DNA of 64,000 nucleotides. Origin: Acanthochlamys bracteata (Eukaryota; Streptophyta; Magnoliopsida; Pandanales; Velloziaceae). The notes under the pieces are model-generated. The model was not told the DNA's origin. It worked only from the letters and a program-made list of their open reading frames with translations, and did not search any database. Below are positions 39,785-50,500 of this stretch, piece after piece (the stretch's first letter is position 1; each line of letters begins with the position of its first letter). The translations under genes were made by a program, and so were the position numbers. The stretch is from positions 932,501-996,500 of the forward strand of contig CM034135.1 in NCBI GenBank assembly GCA_019914995.1, given 5' to 3'.

Positions 39785-40015
39785 GTTCATGCTTGTTTTT
39801 CAGTTGTTGTGTTGTCAACACATTTAAAATTTTTTTTATATTTTTAAAATTTTAAATAAAATTTACAAACTATTATAAAATATTTATTAAAAAATATATA
39901 ATAAAAAATTAATAAATATTCTTTTTGAAATTGAAAGCCAAATGCCTCTCTGGAAATCTTGAAAGCCAAATATTTCAGAGAATGGTTCATGATTGTTGTT
40001 CAGTTGTTATGTTGT
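39785..40015 (+). repeat. 31-base direct repeats 200 bases apart around an AT-rich block
   Basis: The copies at 39785-39815 and 39985-40015 agree at 28 of 31 positions (GTTCATG...CAGTTGTT...GTTGT). Between them lies an AT-rich block at about 39828-39930, related to that at 48.87-49.08 kb. A shorter repeat, TGAAAGCCAAAT, occurs twice at the right side. This could be a local duplication or the footprint of an insertion. Confidence 0.65.
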
Positions 40016-40274
40016 AACTTGTGTTGTGCTGTTGGATGGTTTATGTTACTATTTGTTTATTTTTATCTGGTTTTTTTTTTGGTGGGTTTTTCTTCGGTCT
40101 ATCTTTCATCCGCTTTTGAATTCCTGCTCGGGATTTCGGATCACTCTCTAACTACTACTCTTCTCACTCTCCCCCGTTACTGCTCTCTCTCAATTTCAAA
40201 CTATCACTTTCTTGGAGAATTTTTGTCGATTGTTGTAATAGTTTGATCGTATTGGAAAAAGCAAGGGGGCGAAG

Positions 40275-43200
40275 ATGGAGATCCCGAAGGATCAGATGGC
40301 TTTGCTTCTCGAGAGTCAGCTCTTCGATTCCGCTCAAATTTTGGTACTGATTCTTTCTTTCTTTCTTTCACGTCTCTTCTCGATCCCGGTTAACCTGTTG
40401 TTAATCCCATGCGCTTAGGTTGTTAGTACCTGAATTAGTAGCGAGGTTAGTGGAATTCTAAAGTCAGAGCTTCGTTCTAATCTTCTGAGGATAGTTGTGG
40501 ATTTCTTAGTCCAATCTATTGCTTGTGATGGGGTGAAATTTAAAGCGAAGTTTCTGCTTTGAAGCTTAAGGATTTGAGTCGTGGAAAGAGTGTGGTAGCT
40601 GTTAAAGCGATCGGTAAATGCTATATGTGTAGCTTGATTGTAGTGCGTGCTTTTGCCTTTGAGATAACCATAGGCAAATGCTTTTAACACTTGGAAGCTA
40701 TTAGGGTATGGAAACGGTTTAATTGGTTCAGAATAAATCAATTTTGTATTTAGCACGCAAAGCACTGTCTTTAGGGCAGCTCCTTTGAGTCAGTAACTAA
40801 AGCTGTCTAGTGTTTTCAATTCATACTTAGCGCATCTGTGTGATCTCGCGTTCATACTAGTCTGTTCATTGGAGAAAGCACTGGTGACTATTTGGTCAAT
40901 CAGAGTAGGCCTTTTTCATACCGGTGACTATTTGGTCAATCAGAGTAGCCTTTTCATGTATCTTTCAATATGTTTAATGGTGTTAAATTTAACTTTGACA
41001 GGGATCATTTCTTGTCTCATCCTCTCTTGCAAATAATGAAGCCAATCCTTATCTAAAGGCTGAAAACCTGGTAATTTCTAACCTAGCATGAGAAGCTATA
41101 TGGCTATCTTTTGGTGTTATATATTGCTAGTGAGCTTGTATTTGTTGCTAACCCATTGTCGTTTATATCCTTTACTACGTCTTACTTGTTTATGGAGAAT
41201 GGGCTTCTCGATCAATTGTTTCGTAGTTGTTAATACTAAAAATTGTCTTTTCTTGCAGAAATAGTACTTAAGGGATCTGTAGGACAAAATGGCTTGATGA
41301 TTCTTAAGTAAAAAGTTTACTATTTTGAATTTTGTCTAACTTTTGTTGTCTGAAGTTCTTCTCGTAATAATTACTGTGCCATTGTCTGAACATTTATCAT
41401 TGTATGCTGTTTGTGTAAATTTTATACAAATTAGATTATTTCTTCCTTAATTTATGAGTAGGAAGTGGCAATAGATCTATCATCTTTACATGAACATACA
41501 TTATGTGTCATAAGCTCCCACATGTCTCATGTAAGAGTGAGGTTATGCTTTTGTATTATTGATACCTTACTCTTGAATTAGTTCTGTCTTGCAACTATCT
41601 CATTTAATTATTAAACAAAGTAGGATGCGACGCTTCAAAACTTTCTACCCATTGTTTTCTATATTCTCACATAAATCTTTGATGATTGTTCATATTCTAC
41701 TACAGCTCCTCCTGGGAGATGCCTTTTATGGAGAGAAGGAGTATCGCAGAGCGATGGTAAGGATTATGAATTTGAGTTGAAAGTCTGGTAGCCATAATTT
41801 ATTAATCAATTTGTTTGTCTTTTATTTTCGTGGAGTTTTGTACATATACTTTATACCTCTTCATTATTCTTATGATGATCTTTGTGTTGGTCATGTGAAC
41901 TAAATGGATGCATTGAAGTTGAATAGTTTATGGTTGAAGAAAGTTGAATACTTCAGTTACTTAATTATGAATCCTTATATGGTGTCTATTACTTTCTAAT
42001 GAAGCATAAACCGACTTTGTAGAAAGTAATCAGAACGTCATGCGTTTGTAATACAGAATATGTACAAGCAAACACTACAGCTGTGCAAGACTATACCTAA
42101 GACTGCAACTAGTTCAAGGAGTATGTCCAGTTCAAGTAGATCATCTTCTCCGAATTCTACAAACATCTTGTCGATTAGTGAAAATGAGGTAGCTCTTCCA
42201 TATTAAGTACCTAACGTTTTGTTTAGTAAAACTTAAATGTTTAGAGAATTTTGAAGTTTTTCTTGATAACCTTTATATACTTCATGGTATTCTTAATGCC
42301 AGGTGAAATTCAAGATTGCACTATGCCATTATGCTTTAAACGAGAGCCGGGCGGCACTAATGGAGGTCTGTACTTATAATGCTATATTTTCTTACCTGCA
42401 AAAGAAATGTTCAGAAAGTGTTGTCCTGTTGCATATGCACTCTAGGTTTTGAAAGGAATAAATGGTGTACGACAGCAAGTACTTTTCATCAATAAACTCT
42501 GTAATATTTAACTTATCTGTTGCTGCTGATGGAATTTTCGATGTCCGTTAGCCCATAGATATAATTCCTGGCAATTGTTAACATGAACCAGGCAGCATTG
42601 TGGCATTTCTCTTAGGGGTTGAGACCTTATTATATGGTTGGTTGCAAGAAAAGCTTAGACTGAATTAAGGAGTTCGTAACTACATTATTATGGTAAACAG
42701 TAATATTCTTTCCCATTCTAATTGATGATATAGATTTTCAGTAAAATGTTTCTGCCAATGATTTTAAGTTTTAAAAGTCAGAGTCAGAGGCTTGACTGGG
42801 ATGGATTTGACCCAGTTGTCTCTATCAAGGCATATGGATAGTGTCACTATTGACTGCTGTATAGATTAAAATTTATTGTCTATTTTAGTTCTATTTCTTT
42901 CTTATAGTTCTGGAAAGAAGTTAAAAGTTATGTTTGTTGTTTTTCATCTATAGATGGAGGGAATCCCTGCTAAAGCTAGAACAATGAGAATGAATCTTAT
43001 CATGGGAAAACTATACCGCAGTGCTAGACATACTCGTTCTGCTATTGCCTGCTATAAAGAATGCCTGAGGTCTGTCTAAACATTTACAATATTGTGTAAT
43101 TTCTCTTCCTTCTAAGCATGTTCTAAGTCAGAAACAATCTTCTAATTGAATATTATGCTATATGCAGATTGCTTTTCTATCAGTTTGGGGTTGGATATGA

Positions 43201-46200
43201 AATATGTCATTCATTGTTTGTTTGTACTGCTTAATCAATTAATGTGAACAACTCCAATTTCAGCAGTGGTCAATGATTTTTCATGCTTCACAACTGATTT
43301 GTGTTGTCAAACAGTATGTTATCTTGTATGGTTAAAACTTAAAAGTTGATAGTTCGTGTAAACAACTCTCGTTACACCTTTTATTTAGCTTGTCTTCCTA
43401 GCTTCCTTTTTATGAAAGTGTTGAGCAGCAACATGTCATGTAGTTTTTCCTTTTCGCCTAGATATTTCAAGGCAGAATGATCTGGTTGTCAATGTGGATG
43501 TCATATTTTACTTTTATTTGTACTTATGATCTACTTGACTGCTACTTGGAGGAAATTAGAAGTTGTGAGATGGTTTTAATCACAGTGTTTGTAATATAAG
43601 TTTTTTGAAAAAAATGAATACTGTCCTGTCTAATTAAAGAGACATTTGCCTTAAAATCTACTCTCGATAGAGATTTCACCGGATACTATGAAGTATAAAG
43701 TTATGAATTTTTTTGTGCATCACCTACTTTAAAATATTACTTTCCTGCACACTTGTCCTTTTACGAGATAGTAAAGAAACTGTGCCTTATTTTTTCTGTA
43801 TGCTTCATACTTGTGACAGGCATTGCTCTTATGCTTTGGAGGCTGTTACAGCCTTAGCTGAACTAGGGGTTTCTTCAAAGGATATTTTCTCTCTTCTTCC
43901 TCAGGTTCGTCTAGAAAATCATTTTTCATTAAACCTATCCTTGTTCTGAACAGATATAGATGGCATGATTCAGCCATTATTAAGTTGCCATTCTGCCCCT
44001 TAGTAAGCTTAATACTGAATTAGGACTTACTTCTTTATTTAGACTTTTCGTCTTAGCCATTATAAATAAATACCCGTACATTAAGTTCTGTAGCAATTAA
44101 TCTGATTATTTTTATTTTTATTACACAATTATTGAAATTTAGGGCAAAGTATTAAATGTACATGGATGGATCCAATTGGGCTGACATAATCTTTTACAAT
44201 GGTTGCAGACACCAAATAGAGGGAGGATCCAATTTGATTTCCAAGATAGCTTACGCTGGTTACATGTGAGTAAATCCTCTGCTGAATGTACACCATTTTG
44301 CTTCTCTGAACTGTACATTTTATTTTATTTTTTTATTTTTTCTCAAAAAGTTTTGCTAGCCAAGCCTCCTTCCCTTCTATTTAACCCTCATCATTCTTGG
44401 GTAAATGGGCGTTCAGTTGCTTGGCTACACATCCTCTGAGATCGGTTTTTCAGATCTGTACTTGTCTTTTCTTGGCTGATCTTAGCAAGTTGCTTTAAAC
44501 TTCCTGTTTTACAGCGTTATGTGGAAGCTCAATGTTGCATTGCGTCAAGTGACTATAAGGGTAGTTTCTCTTATCCCATTTCAGTCTTGTACTGTACTTT
44601 TGCTTTAGAATTTAGAACTGCTAGGCATAACTCTTATGCTATGTTATCAGATAATCCTATTCAGCATCACTATTGGACATGTTACCTTGTATTTTTTATG
44701 CGGCCCTCTATGGTTTATTTTTCCTGCTCCTTAAATACTCAACTGTTGCTCCAGCGCCATGCTAGTAATACGACTGGCCTCATGAAGCATGAAAGAGTAT
44801 CGTGATTGTGGTAGTCATGCTAAATGGCATTTTCATGGTAGGCACGCTATTTGAAATGATCTTTTCGCTATTCATTAATCAGTTGCTTGCTCTTAATAAT
44901 CTGCTTTTGAAGGTCAGATATATTATGGGGAGTGCATATTCAACCTAGTATACTATATTTTAAATCTATATTTTTAAAATTGCCTTTCTATGGTGTTATT
45001 CTTGAACTAGAAGCGCATTGTTTAGGAGAACTCTCATATTTGATCACTGCATGCATCTCTTATATTTCCTTTCAAGATAATATAATTGCTTTAACTGCTG
45101 ACGTATGTTTATCGGATAATTATATATGGATCTTCTTAAGAGCTTTGGGGTGCTAATTCTACTAATCATGTTGCAGGTGCTCTTGATCATCTTTGTGAGT
45201 TGCTGCAACGCTTCCCTAATAATGCGCATATTTTGTTGGAAATAGCTAAGGTTTGGATAATACTCTAACAACATAGATATGTAATTCTCACTTTTTTTTT
45301 GGAGAACATTAATTGCCCTTAAGGTTTTGGGTTCATTTTATATGTACCACTACACAACGCTCAAGTTATAGGGAGTGCCCCTATCCCTCCCCTATATATA
45401 TATATATATATATAACATTAAAACTTGGACTATGCCATTTGAATAACACACTCCCAAACATCCCTTAAATCTATCTTTTGTCGGCAGAGAAAACCACATT
45501 GTATCTTGTTTCGTCATAAAAACCTAGGAACTAGTATATGTTTTTACCATAGGTTAAGGTAAAACTTATTTCTTTATATTGTTTTAAGCCTCTAAGGTTA
45601 AGATGTGATTAATTTCTTCTCTCGTGTACGGACTGTATTTGAAGGTTAAGGCTATCATTGGAAGAACTGATGAAGCAATTATGGATTTCGAAAAGGTAGC
45701 CGACCTTCCTAATTTTTATCTCTTAATAATCTATCTTGTTGATGTTAGATGTTTTGCAGGTTCGTTCCATTGACCCATGTGTCATTAGCTGCATGGATGA
45801 GTATGCAATGCTCTTAAAAGCAAAGTCTGATCATCCAAAGTTAAATAAATTAGTCCATGATTTATTGAATATTGACCCTTCAAGGCCAGAGGTTTTTGTT
45901 GCTTTATCTGTCTTGTGGGAAAGGAAAGAAGAGCGAAGAGCTTTGGTTTATGCAGAGAAGGTACACATGTTATTCACCGTCTTTGCAGCTCCTTGTGTGT
46001 GCATGTCTGAACAGATTACTTAACTTTGTCAAGCAGAGCGTCAGGATTGATGATAGACATATTACTGGTCATATAATGAGGGTATGCTGTTATCTTTCCC
46101 ACTTCTTTCTTTATACTCTTTTAAAACTACTTAGTGTATAGTTATGGATCTACTGAATTTTCCTTGAATTCAAACTCCTGTCATAGGGTCACCTTTGTTT

Positions 46201-47708
46201 GTCACTAAATCGGCCAGATGCTGCTGTTACAGCTTTCAGAGCAGCTCAAGAATTAAGACCGGATCTTCGTTCATACCAAGGTCCTGCATTTGGGCTTATA
46301 AACTATGTCAGCCATGTGCTAAACATGTGTGTTGCTTACAGTTTGGTGATTTGTTATTGATTCTGGCTGTAGGCTTAGTACGTTCCTATCTGGCTCTCTC
46401 CAAACTCAAAGAGGCACTGTACACTGCTCGTGAGGCCATGAAGCTTATGCCTCAATCCGCTAAAGCTATCAAACTGGTAGGAGATGTGCATGCAAGCAAT
46501 TCTAGTGGAAGAGACAAGGTGATAATGTACAAAAAGTTCTTACCATCCCCAACAAGTAACAACCCTGTGGATGATGATTGTTTAAGGTTTCTGGGATATC
46601 TACCGCTTCTGAACATTATTTGTCCAAAGAATATGCAATAAAAAATGTCATTAACGTTTAATTTCTCTTATTAACATGCTCATTCTTCAGGAAGGAGATA
46701 CATATTCCTCCAATCATAAATTGACTTACACAAGTTCTGTTCTTTTACTAAGGTTGCACTCATATACTATTTGCTTTGAAAGTAAGGAAAATGATTATTC
46801 TTTTTAATCTTTATTCAGGCAAGGAAGTTTTATGAATCTGCCCTCCGTCATGAACCTGGTTTCCTTGGAGCAGCTCTTGCCTTGGCTGAGCTACATGTGA
46901 CTGAGGGGCGAAGTAAAGATGCCGTGCAGCTACTGGAGAGATATTTGAAAGACTGGGCAGATGACTCTCTTCACATCAAGCTGGCACAAGTATATGCTGC
47001 AACAAACATTTTGTCCGAGGCTTTATCACATTATCAAGCTGCACTGAGGTATATTATTTTAATTGATTATTGTACAATTTGAGAACCAGTCAAACTTGGA
47101 CCACAGCTAGAAGAAAACTGTTTCTACATGTTTATATATCATAGTCTAATCATACTGATAAGACATGCAGAGACTGTTATTTGTTGTTGTATTGATAGTT
47201 TGGTCTTTGTCTCATGTTATGGTTTATTATAGATGTCCCATGATATCAAGAAACTGTTATTTCCCAAAAGTTTTTTGAGCTTATGGCCATTTTGTCCTCT
47301 AATTATAAATTCCACAACTTAGTTTCTTCTGGAAATAGAACATAAAAGAATTGCATTAACTACCTTGAACCTTTATAGCTTAATCTATATGGATAGCTTA
47401 TCAGAGAGACCCTTCAATGCTCTTTACTGAATTGCAGGATAAATCCCCAGAATGAAGCTGCAAAAAAAGGTTTGGAGCGCTTGGAGAAACAAATGAAGGT
47501 AGTTTTAACTAATATTAGTTAATTTTTTGGACTGAGCACTCATGTTTATTGGTGATCTTTAACTGAAGCCTTTTTTATTGTTAAAACTAAAGCAAGCATG
47601 ACCTAGTTACATATGCGCATGTAGGGAATGGATCCTGATGCACCTGAAGATGATGATGAAAATGAGGTTGAGGATGCAGATGAACAAGACGAAACTGAAC
47701 TGTTATAG
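40275..47708 (+). CDS. APC7: APC7, TPR subunit of the anaphase-promoting complex (18 exons)
   Basis: Exons: 40275..40343, 41002..41070, 41706..41756, 42057..42188, 42303..42365, 42954..43069, 43820..43904, 44209..44265, 44515..44560, 45177..45250, 45645..45695, 45760..45960, 46037..46081, 46187..46280, 46373..46518, 46819..47048, 47438..47498, 47625..47708. The product is 557 residues, like Arabidopsis APC7 (about 558). APC7 is a TPR scaffold of the nuclear APC/C ubiquitin ligase, which drives cyclin and securin breakdown. The start MEIPKDQMALLLESQLFDSA is family-like. A Ser-rich linker (SSRSMSSSSRSSSPNS) is followed by tandem TPR helices from about 115 to 530, and an acidic tail (EDDDENEVEDADEQDE) ends the protein. 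It is intact and is probably expressed in dividing cells. Confidence 0.95.
40883..40961 (+). repeat. Two-copy 40-base tandem repeat in APC7 intron 1
   Basis: A unit starting GGTGACTATTTGGTCAATC occurs at 40883 and again directly after it at 40923, with few differences. It is a recent local duplication of intron sequence. Confidence 0.85.
45393..45414. repeat. (TA)11 microsatellite in an APC7 intron
   Basis: Eleven TA units lie between CCC and ACATTA, inside the intron before exon 11. It is a simple repeat, likely to vary between individuals. Confidence 0.9.
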
Positions 47709-48403
47709 AGGTCACGCAGATGAAAGATTACTGGATTTTGTGCCCAGGTATAGATTCTACTAAAACTGTGTTTTCCACTGAGAACAAGATGGTCGCTGCT
47801 GCAAAGAAAGAAATCAAGTAGTGTACAGGCTACTTAGTCTTCTCTTGTTCACAATCTCTATCAAATGGGATGAAGCTGAAGTCTAGATAAGAGAAGACTA
47901 ACCAGAAGAGCCTTTGCAGCACTTGAAGCAATGGAAGGATTCAACAAAATATTGCGAAGGAGATTGCTGTAACATGCTACTTGTACCACTGTGCTATTAG
48001 CATGTAGTCATATTTTAATTGTACTATTGCTTTGTACTAAGGATCAGCTGTACCATCAGATATAGCATAATGGCGTGAAGGATTCATGCTGCCAACCAGA
48101 TCCAAGGGATAAGGTTTGTTGTCGTTGTTGTACGGTATCCACAAATGATATCAATTGAATATTGGACCGCATTGCATAACGTTGGCTACTATTGTTAGTT
48201 TGTTTTAAGGTGACTAATTAGGATACCTAGATAGAGCATACTAATCATGTGCTTTTTGAGAATTTAAAAATATTCTACCTGATACAGGCATTGAAACTCG
48301 AAGCAACTTTTGAATTGGTCTAACATTTGTATAAACCTTGTACTCGTCGCATGCAAATACTGTGATATTAATTTACTCATGGTACAGGATACTAGTTTCA
48401 TAT

Positions 48404-48645
48404 TAGAGAATATTTTGGAGTGCTTATTAAAAAAAAAATTTTGAAACAAAAATGTTTTTAAAATTTTAAAAAAATAAATTTTAATTTTTTAAATTAAAAA
48501 TAAAAATAATTAATGATATAATTTATAATGAATTTTTTAAATATTTTTAAATTAAAAAAATTTATAAAATATTTTAAAATTTTTATTAAAAATGTAAAAT
48601 ACAAAATAAAAATAAAAATAAAAATGAAAAGATAAGAAAGTAATA
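48404..48645. repeat. AT-rich MITE-like block
   Basis: About 240 bases of A/T entered by GGAGTGCTTATTAAAA and left by AGTAATAAGCAACG. The shared TTATTA/TAATAA and GC..TT edges suggest weak inverted ends. It has the same word content as the two following blocks and no coding frame. Confidence 0.5.
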
Positions 48646-48869
48646 AGCAACGTCTACTTAGAAGTCACATATTTTGTGAGATGAATTTGATACATGGTCC
48701 CAAGAAACCAGCACATCCGGGAATAAAAAACATATCTCAAAGTCCCTGTCAATTCCAGATTAGCAATTCGTAGCATGCTATTGCTCTCTACCAATTGAGA
48801 TAAAAAGGTATTGGCGAGGAGAAAAGCCCATGCATTTCCTAAAAGGGGCCTTCGGAAGGAATATGGAAT

Positions 48870-49080
48870 AAACTTTTTAGATTGAAATATATTTTTATTA
48901 TATTTTGATAAATAAATTTTATTATTTTAAATTAAAAAAATAATAAAAAAATTTTACTTAAAAGTTTTTTATACATTCTAAAATTTAAATAAATTTTAGA
49001 AATATTATAAAAGATCTATTAGAAAAATATATAATAAAAAATTAATAAGAAGCTTTTCGAATAAGTATCGCCAAAAAGCC
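48870..49080. repeat. AT-rich MITE-like block
   Basis: Inside it, TTATAAAAGATCTATTAG is followed by AAAAATATATAATAAAAAAT. This aligns closely with TTATAAAATATTTATTAA and the following AAAAATATATAATAAAAAAT in the block at 39.84-39.93 kb. The two are clearly copies of one element. No coding frame is present. Confidence 0.6.
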
Positions 49081-49094
49081 TCTTATTAGAGGAC

Positions 49095-49290
49095 ATCTAG
49101 GAATGATTGTAGAATAGAGCTTATTTAAAATAAATACTTCAAATTTTTTTAAAAAAATAAGCTTAATTTTTTTAGTAAAAAAATAAAAAATAGAAATATA
49201 AATTTTGTACAATATAAAATTCTTTTGTACTTTTCAAAAATTTAAAAGTATGAAGTACTTATTTAAAATAATAAATACTTAAAAAGCTCT
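49095..49290. repeat. AT-rich MITE-like block with inverted ends
   Basis: The left end reads AGAGCTTATTTAAAATAAA. The right end, reversed, reads AGAGCTTTTTAAGTATTTA. This gives inverted ends of about 13 bases over about 195 bases, the layout of a MITE. It directly follows the block at 48870-49080. Confidence 0.55.
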
Positions 49291-50022
49291 CCTAAAGGCC
49301 AAAAGTATATAGGTAAGGAATATATGTGAAGAGCTTTTGGTTGTGCAGTACAAATGCAACATCCTCTTGATTCCTTCCTGCAAAGCTCACAATGGTTATA
49401 CAAGGGGCCGCTCGACAAAAGTTGAATTCCCTGTTTTCCCTCCCGCTCAGGGATTGGTAGTCTCAGAACCAAAGCTGCTGAAAGAAAGAAAAGAAAAGAA
49501 GTAATTGTCTATGAACAGTGAGAAAGTAATCATTATTAAGAGGTATTGACATAAAAAATTAGTTTAACTTCTTCATATCCAACAGTTTTATCTTAATTCA
49601 ACTTTGCCTTTTCCTCGCTCATACTACGTCAAGCATTCGAATGAGGTATGGTATTTCAAAGTTAAGGTAGAGCTACATTCGGTTCAGAAGGTGCAAAACT
49701 TGTACAGCTTCAATTTCTACCAGTTACCTGATTCATCAAGCTACATAAGGGATATTACCAATAATCACTAACAGTAATACGATAGCCTACTTCCTGAAAG
49801 GGTTCTAAAAGGTAATGAAGATGAAAAACTTCGTTCTTAATTTCTAAAATTACAAAATGCATAAGCTGGTACAGTTAGCAACAATGTGAACCAACCCTTT
49901 GAAGTGGCGGTAGTCTTTATGACACTTTATTCTAATAGTTTAGCTACGTAAACACGAGCACTGTTATTTCTCAAAATTGATGCACAGCTCCTGAGTCAGT
50001 TCAAAATTCTGAGCATGCTAGT

Positions 50023-50334
50023 TCAGAGCCAAAGGGCACCTGCATCTCGAAGCAGCGGAACAAGATTGCTGCTGAGATGGAGGGTCATGATCTTGTCAGT
50101 GGAACCAACCAGTTCGCCACCAATGAAAACCACCGGGACAGAAGGACTCCTATCAAGCAGCTTGGTGAGAGCCCTTTCCATCTCTCTTCCCTGTGGTTCC
50201 TCATCAAGCTCATGCACTGCAGGGTTTACGCCCAACTCACAGAAGAGCTGCTTCACGGCGTGACACATGCAGCATGTGCTCTTGCTGAAGACCACAACAG
50301 CCTTCTGAGAAGCCAACCTCATCACTTTATCCAT
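50023..50334 (-). CDS. CC-type (ROXY-class) glutaredoxin, copy 1
   Basis: An intron-free frame of 103 residues. The frame is open further upstream to 50433, but MDKVM is the family start and matches the second copy, so 50334 is chosen. CC-type glutaredoxins are specific to land plants. They use glutathione and act in the nucleus and cytosol, often as adaptors of TGA transcription factors in nitrogen, stress and flower signalling. The active site is CCMC at 21-24, preceded by the glutathione-contact Lys18. The SVPVVFIGG strand and cis-Pro are present. The C-terminal ALWL, known to mediate TGA and TOPLESS interactions, is complete. It is divergent from copy 2, and the two proteins are similar along their full length, which points to a tandem-type duplication with inversion. 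Confidence 0.95.
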   Translation of the reverse strand: MDKVMRLASQKAVVVFSKSTCCMCHAVKQLFCELGVNPAVHELDEEPQGREMERALTKLLDRSPSVPVVFIGGELVGSTDKIMTLHLSSNLVPLLRDAGALWL

Positions 50335-50490
50335 TTCGATAAGCAACAAGTGATGCAAAAAATATGATTGGCTAGCTAAAAAAAACCTTGAATTACTATT
50401 TATATAGCCTGAAAAGAAGAAGAGATAGAACACACAGATGGAGAAGCTCGAATTCTTATCTGGTGTGAAGGCAGAGCTCCTAGCATTGGA

Positions 50491-50500
50491 CTATTTATAG
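50491..50500 (-). promoter_or_regulatory. TATA box of glutaredoxin copy 1
   Basis: Read on the minus strand this is CTATAAATAG, 157 bases before the ATG at 50334. This would give a leader of about 120-130 bases. Confidence 0.55.

Larger units (their letters stand above)
38470..40274. other. Intergenic region between tRNA-Asn and APC7
   Basis: No gene is supported. It contains a perfect 17-base inverted repeat at 38625-38672 and 31-base direct repeats around an AT-rich block at 39785-40015. A T/C-rich leader of about 150 bases lies before the APC7 start. The rest is unique and A/T-rich. Confidence 0.45.
47709..50022. other. APC7 3' UTR, repeats and the 3' side of the first glutaredoxin
   Basis: Likely APC7 3' UTR extends some 400-600 bases past the stop. 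AT-rich MITE-like blocks follow at about 48404-48645, 48870-49080 and 49095-49285. From 49290 to 50022 the sequence is unique and probably belongs to the glutaredoxin 3' region. A 69-codon minus frame at 49263-49472 has no family features. Confidence 0.45.

Noticed and set aside
49263-49472. Minus-strand frame of 69 codons with several Cys
   Set aside because: No recognisable pattern, and it lies partly in an AT-rich repeat downstream of a glutaredoxin gene.
50335-50433. N-terminal extension of glutaredoxin copy 1
   Set aside because: The extra 33 residues are not family-like and lie in the leader. MDKVM at 50334 matches the second copy.
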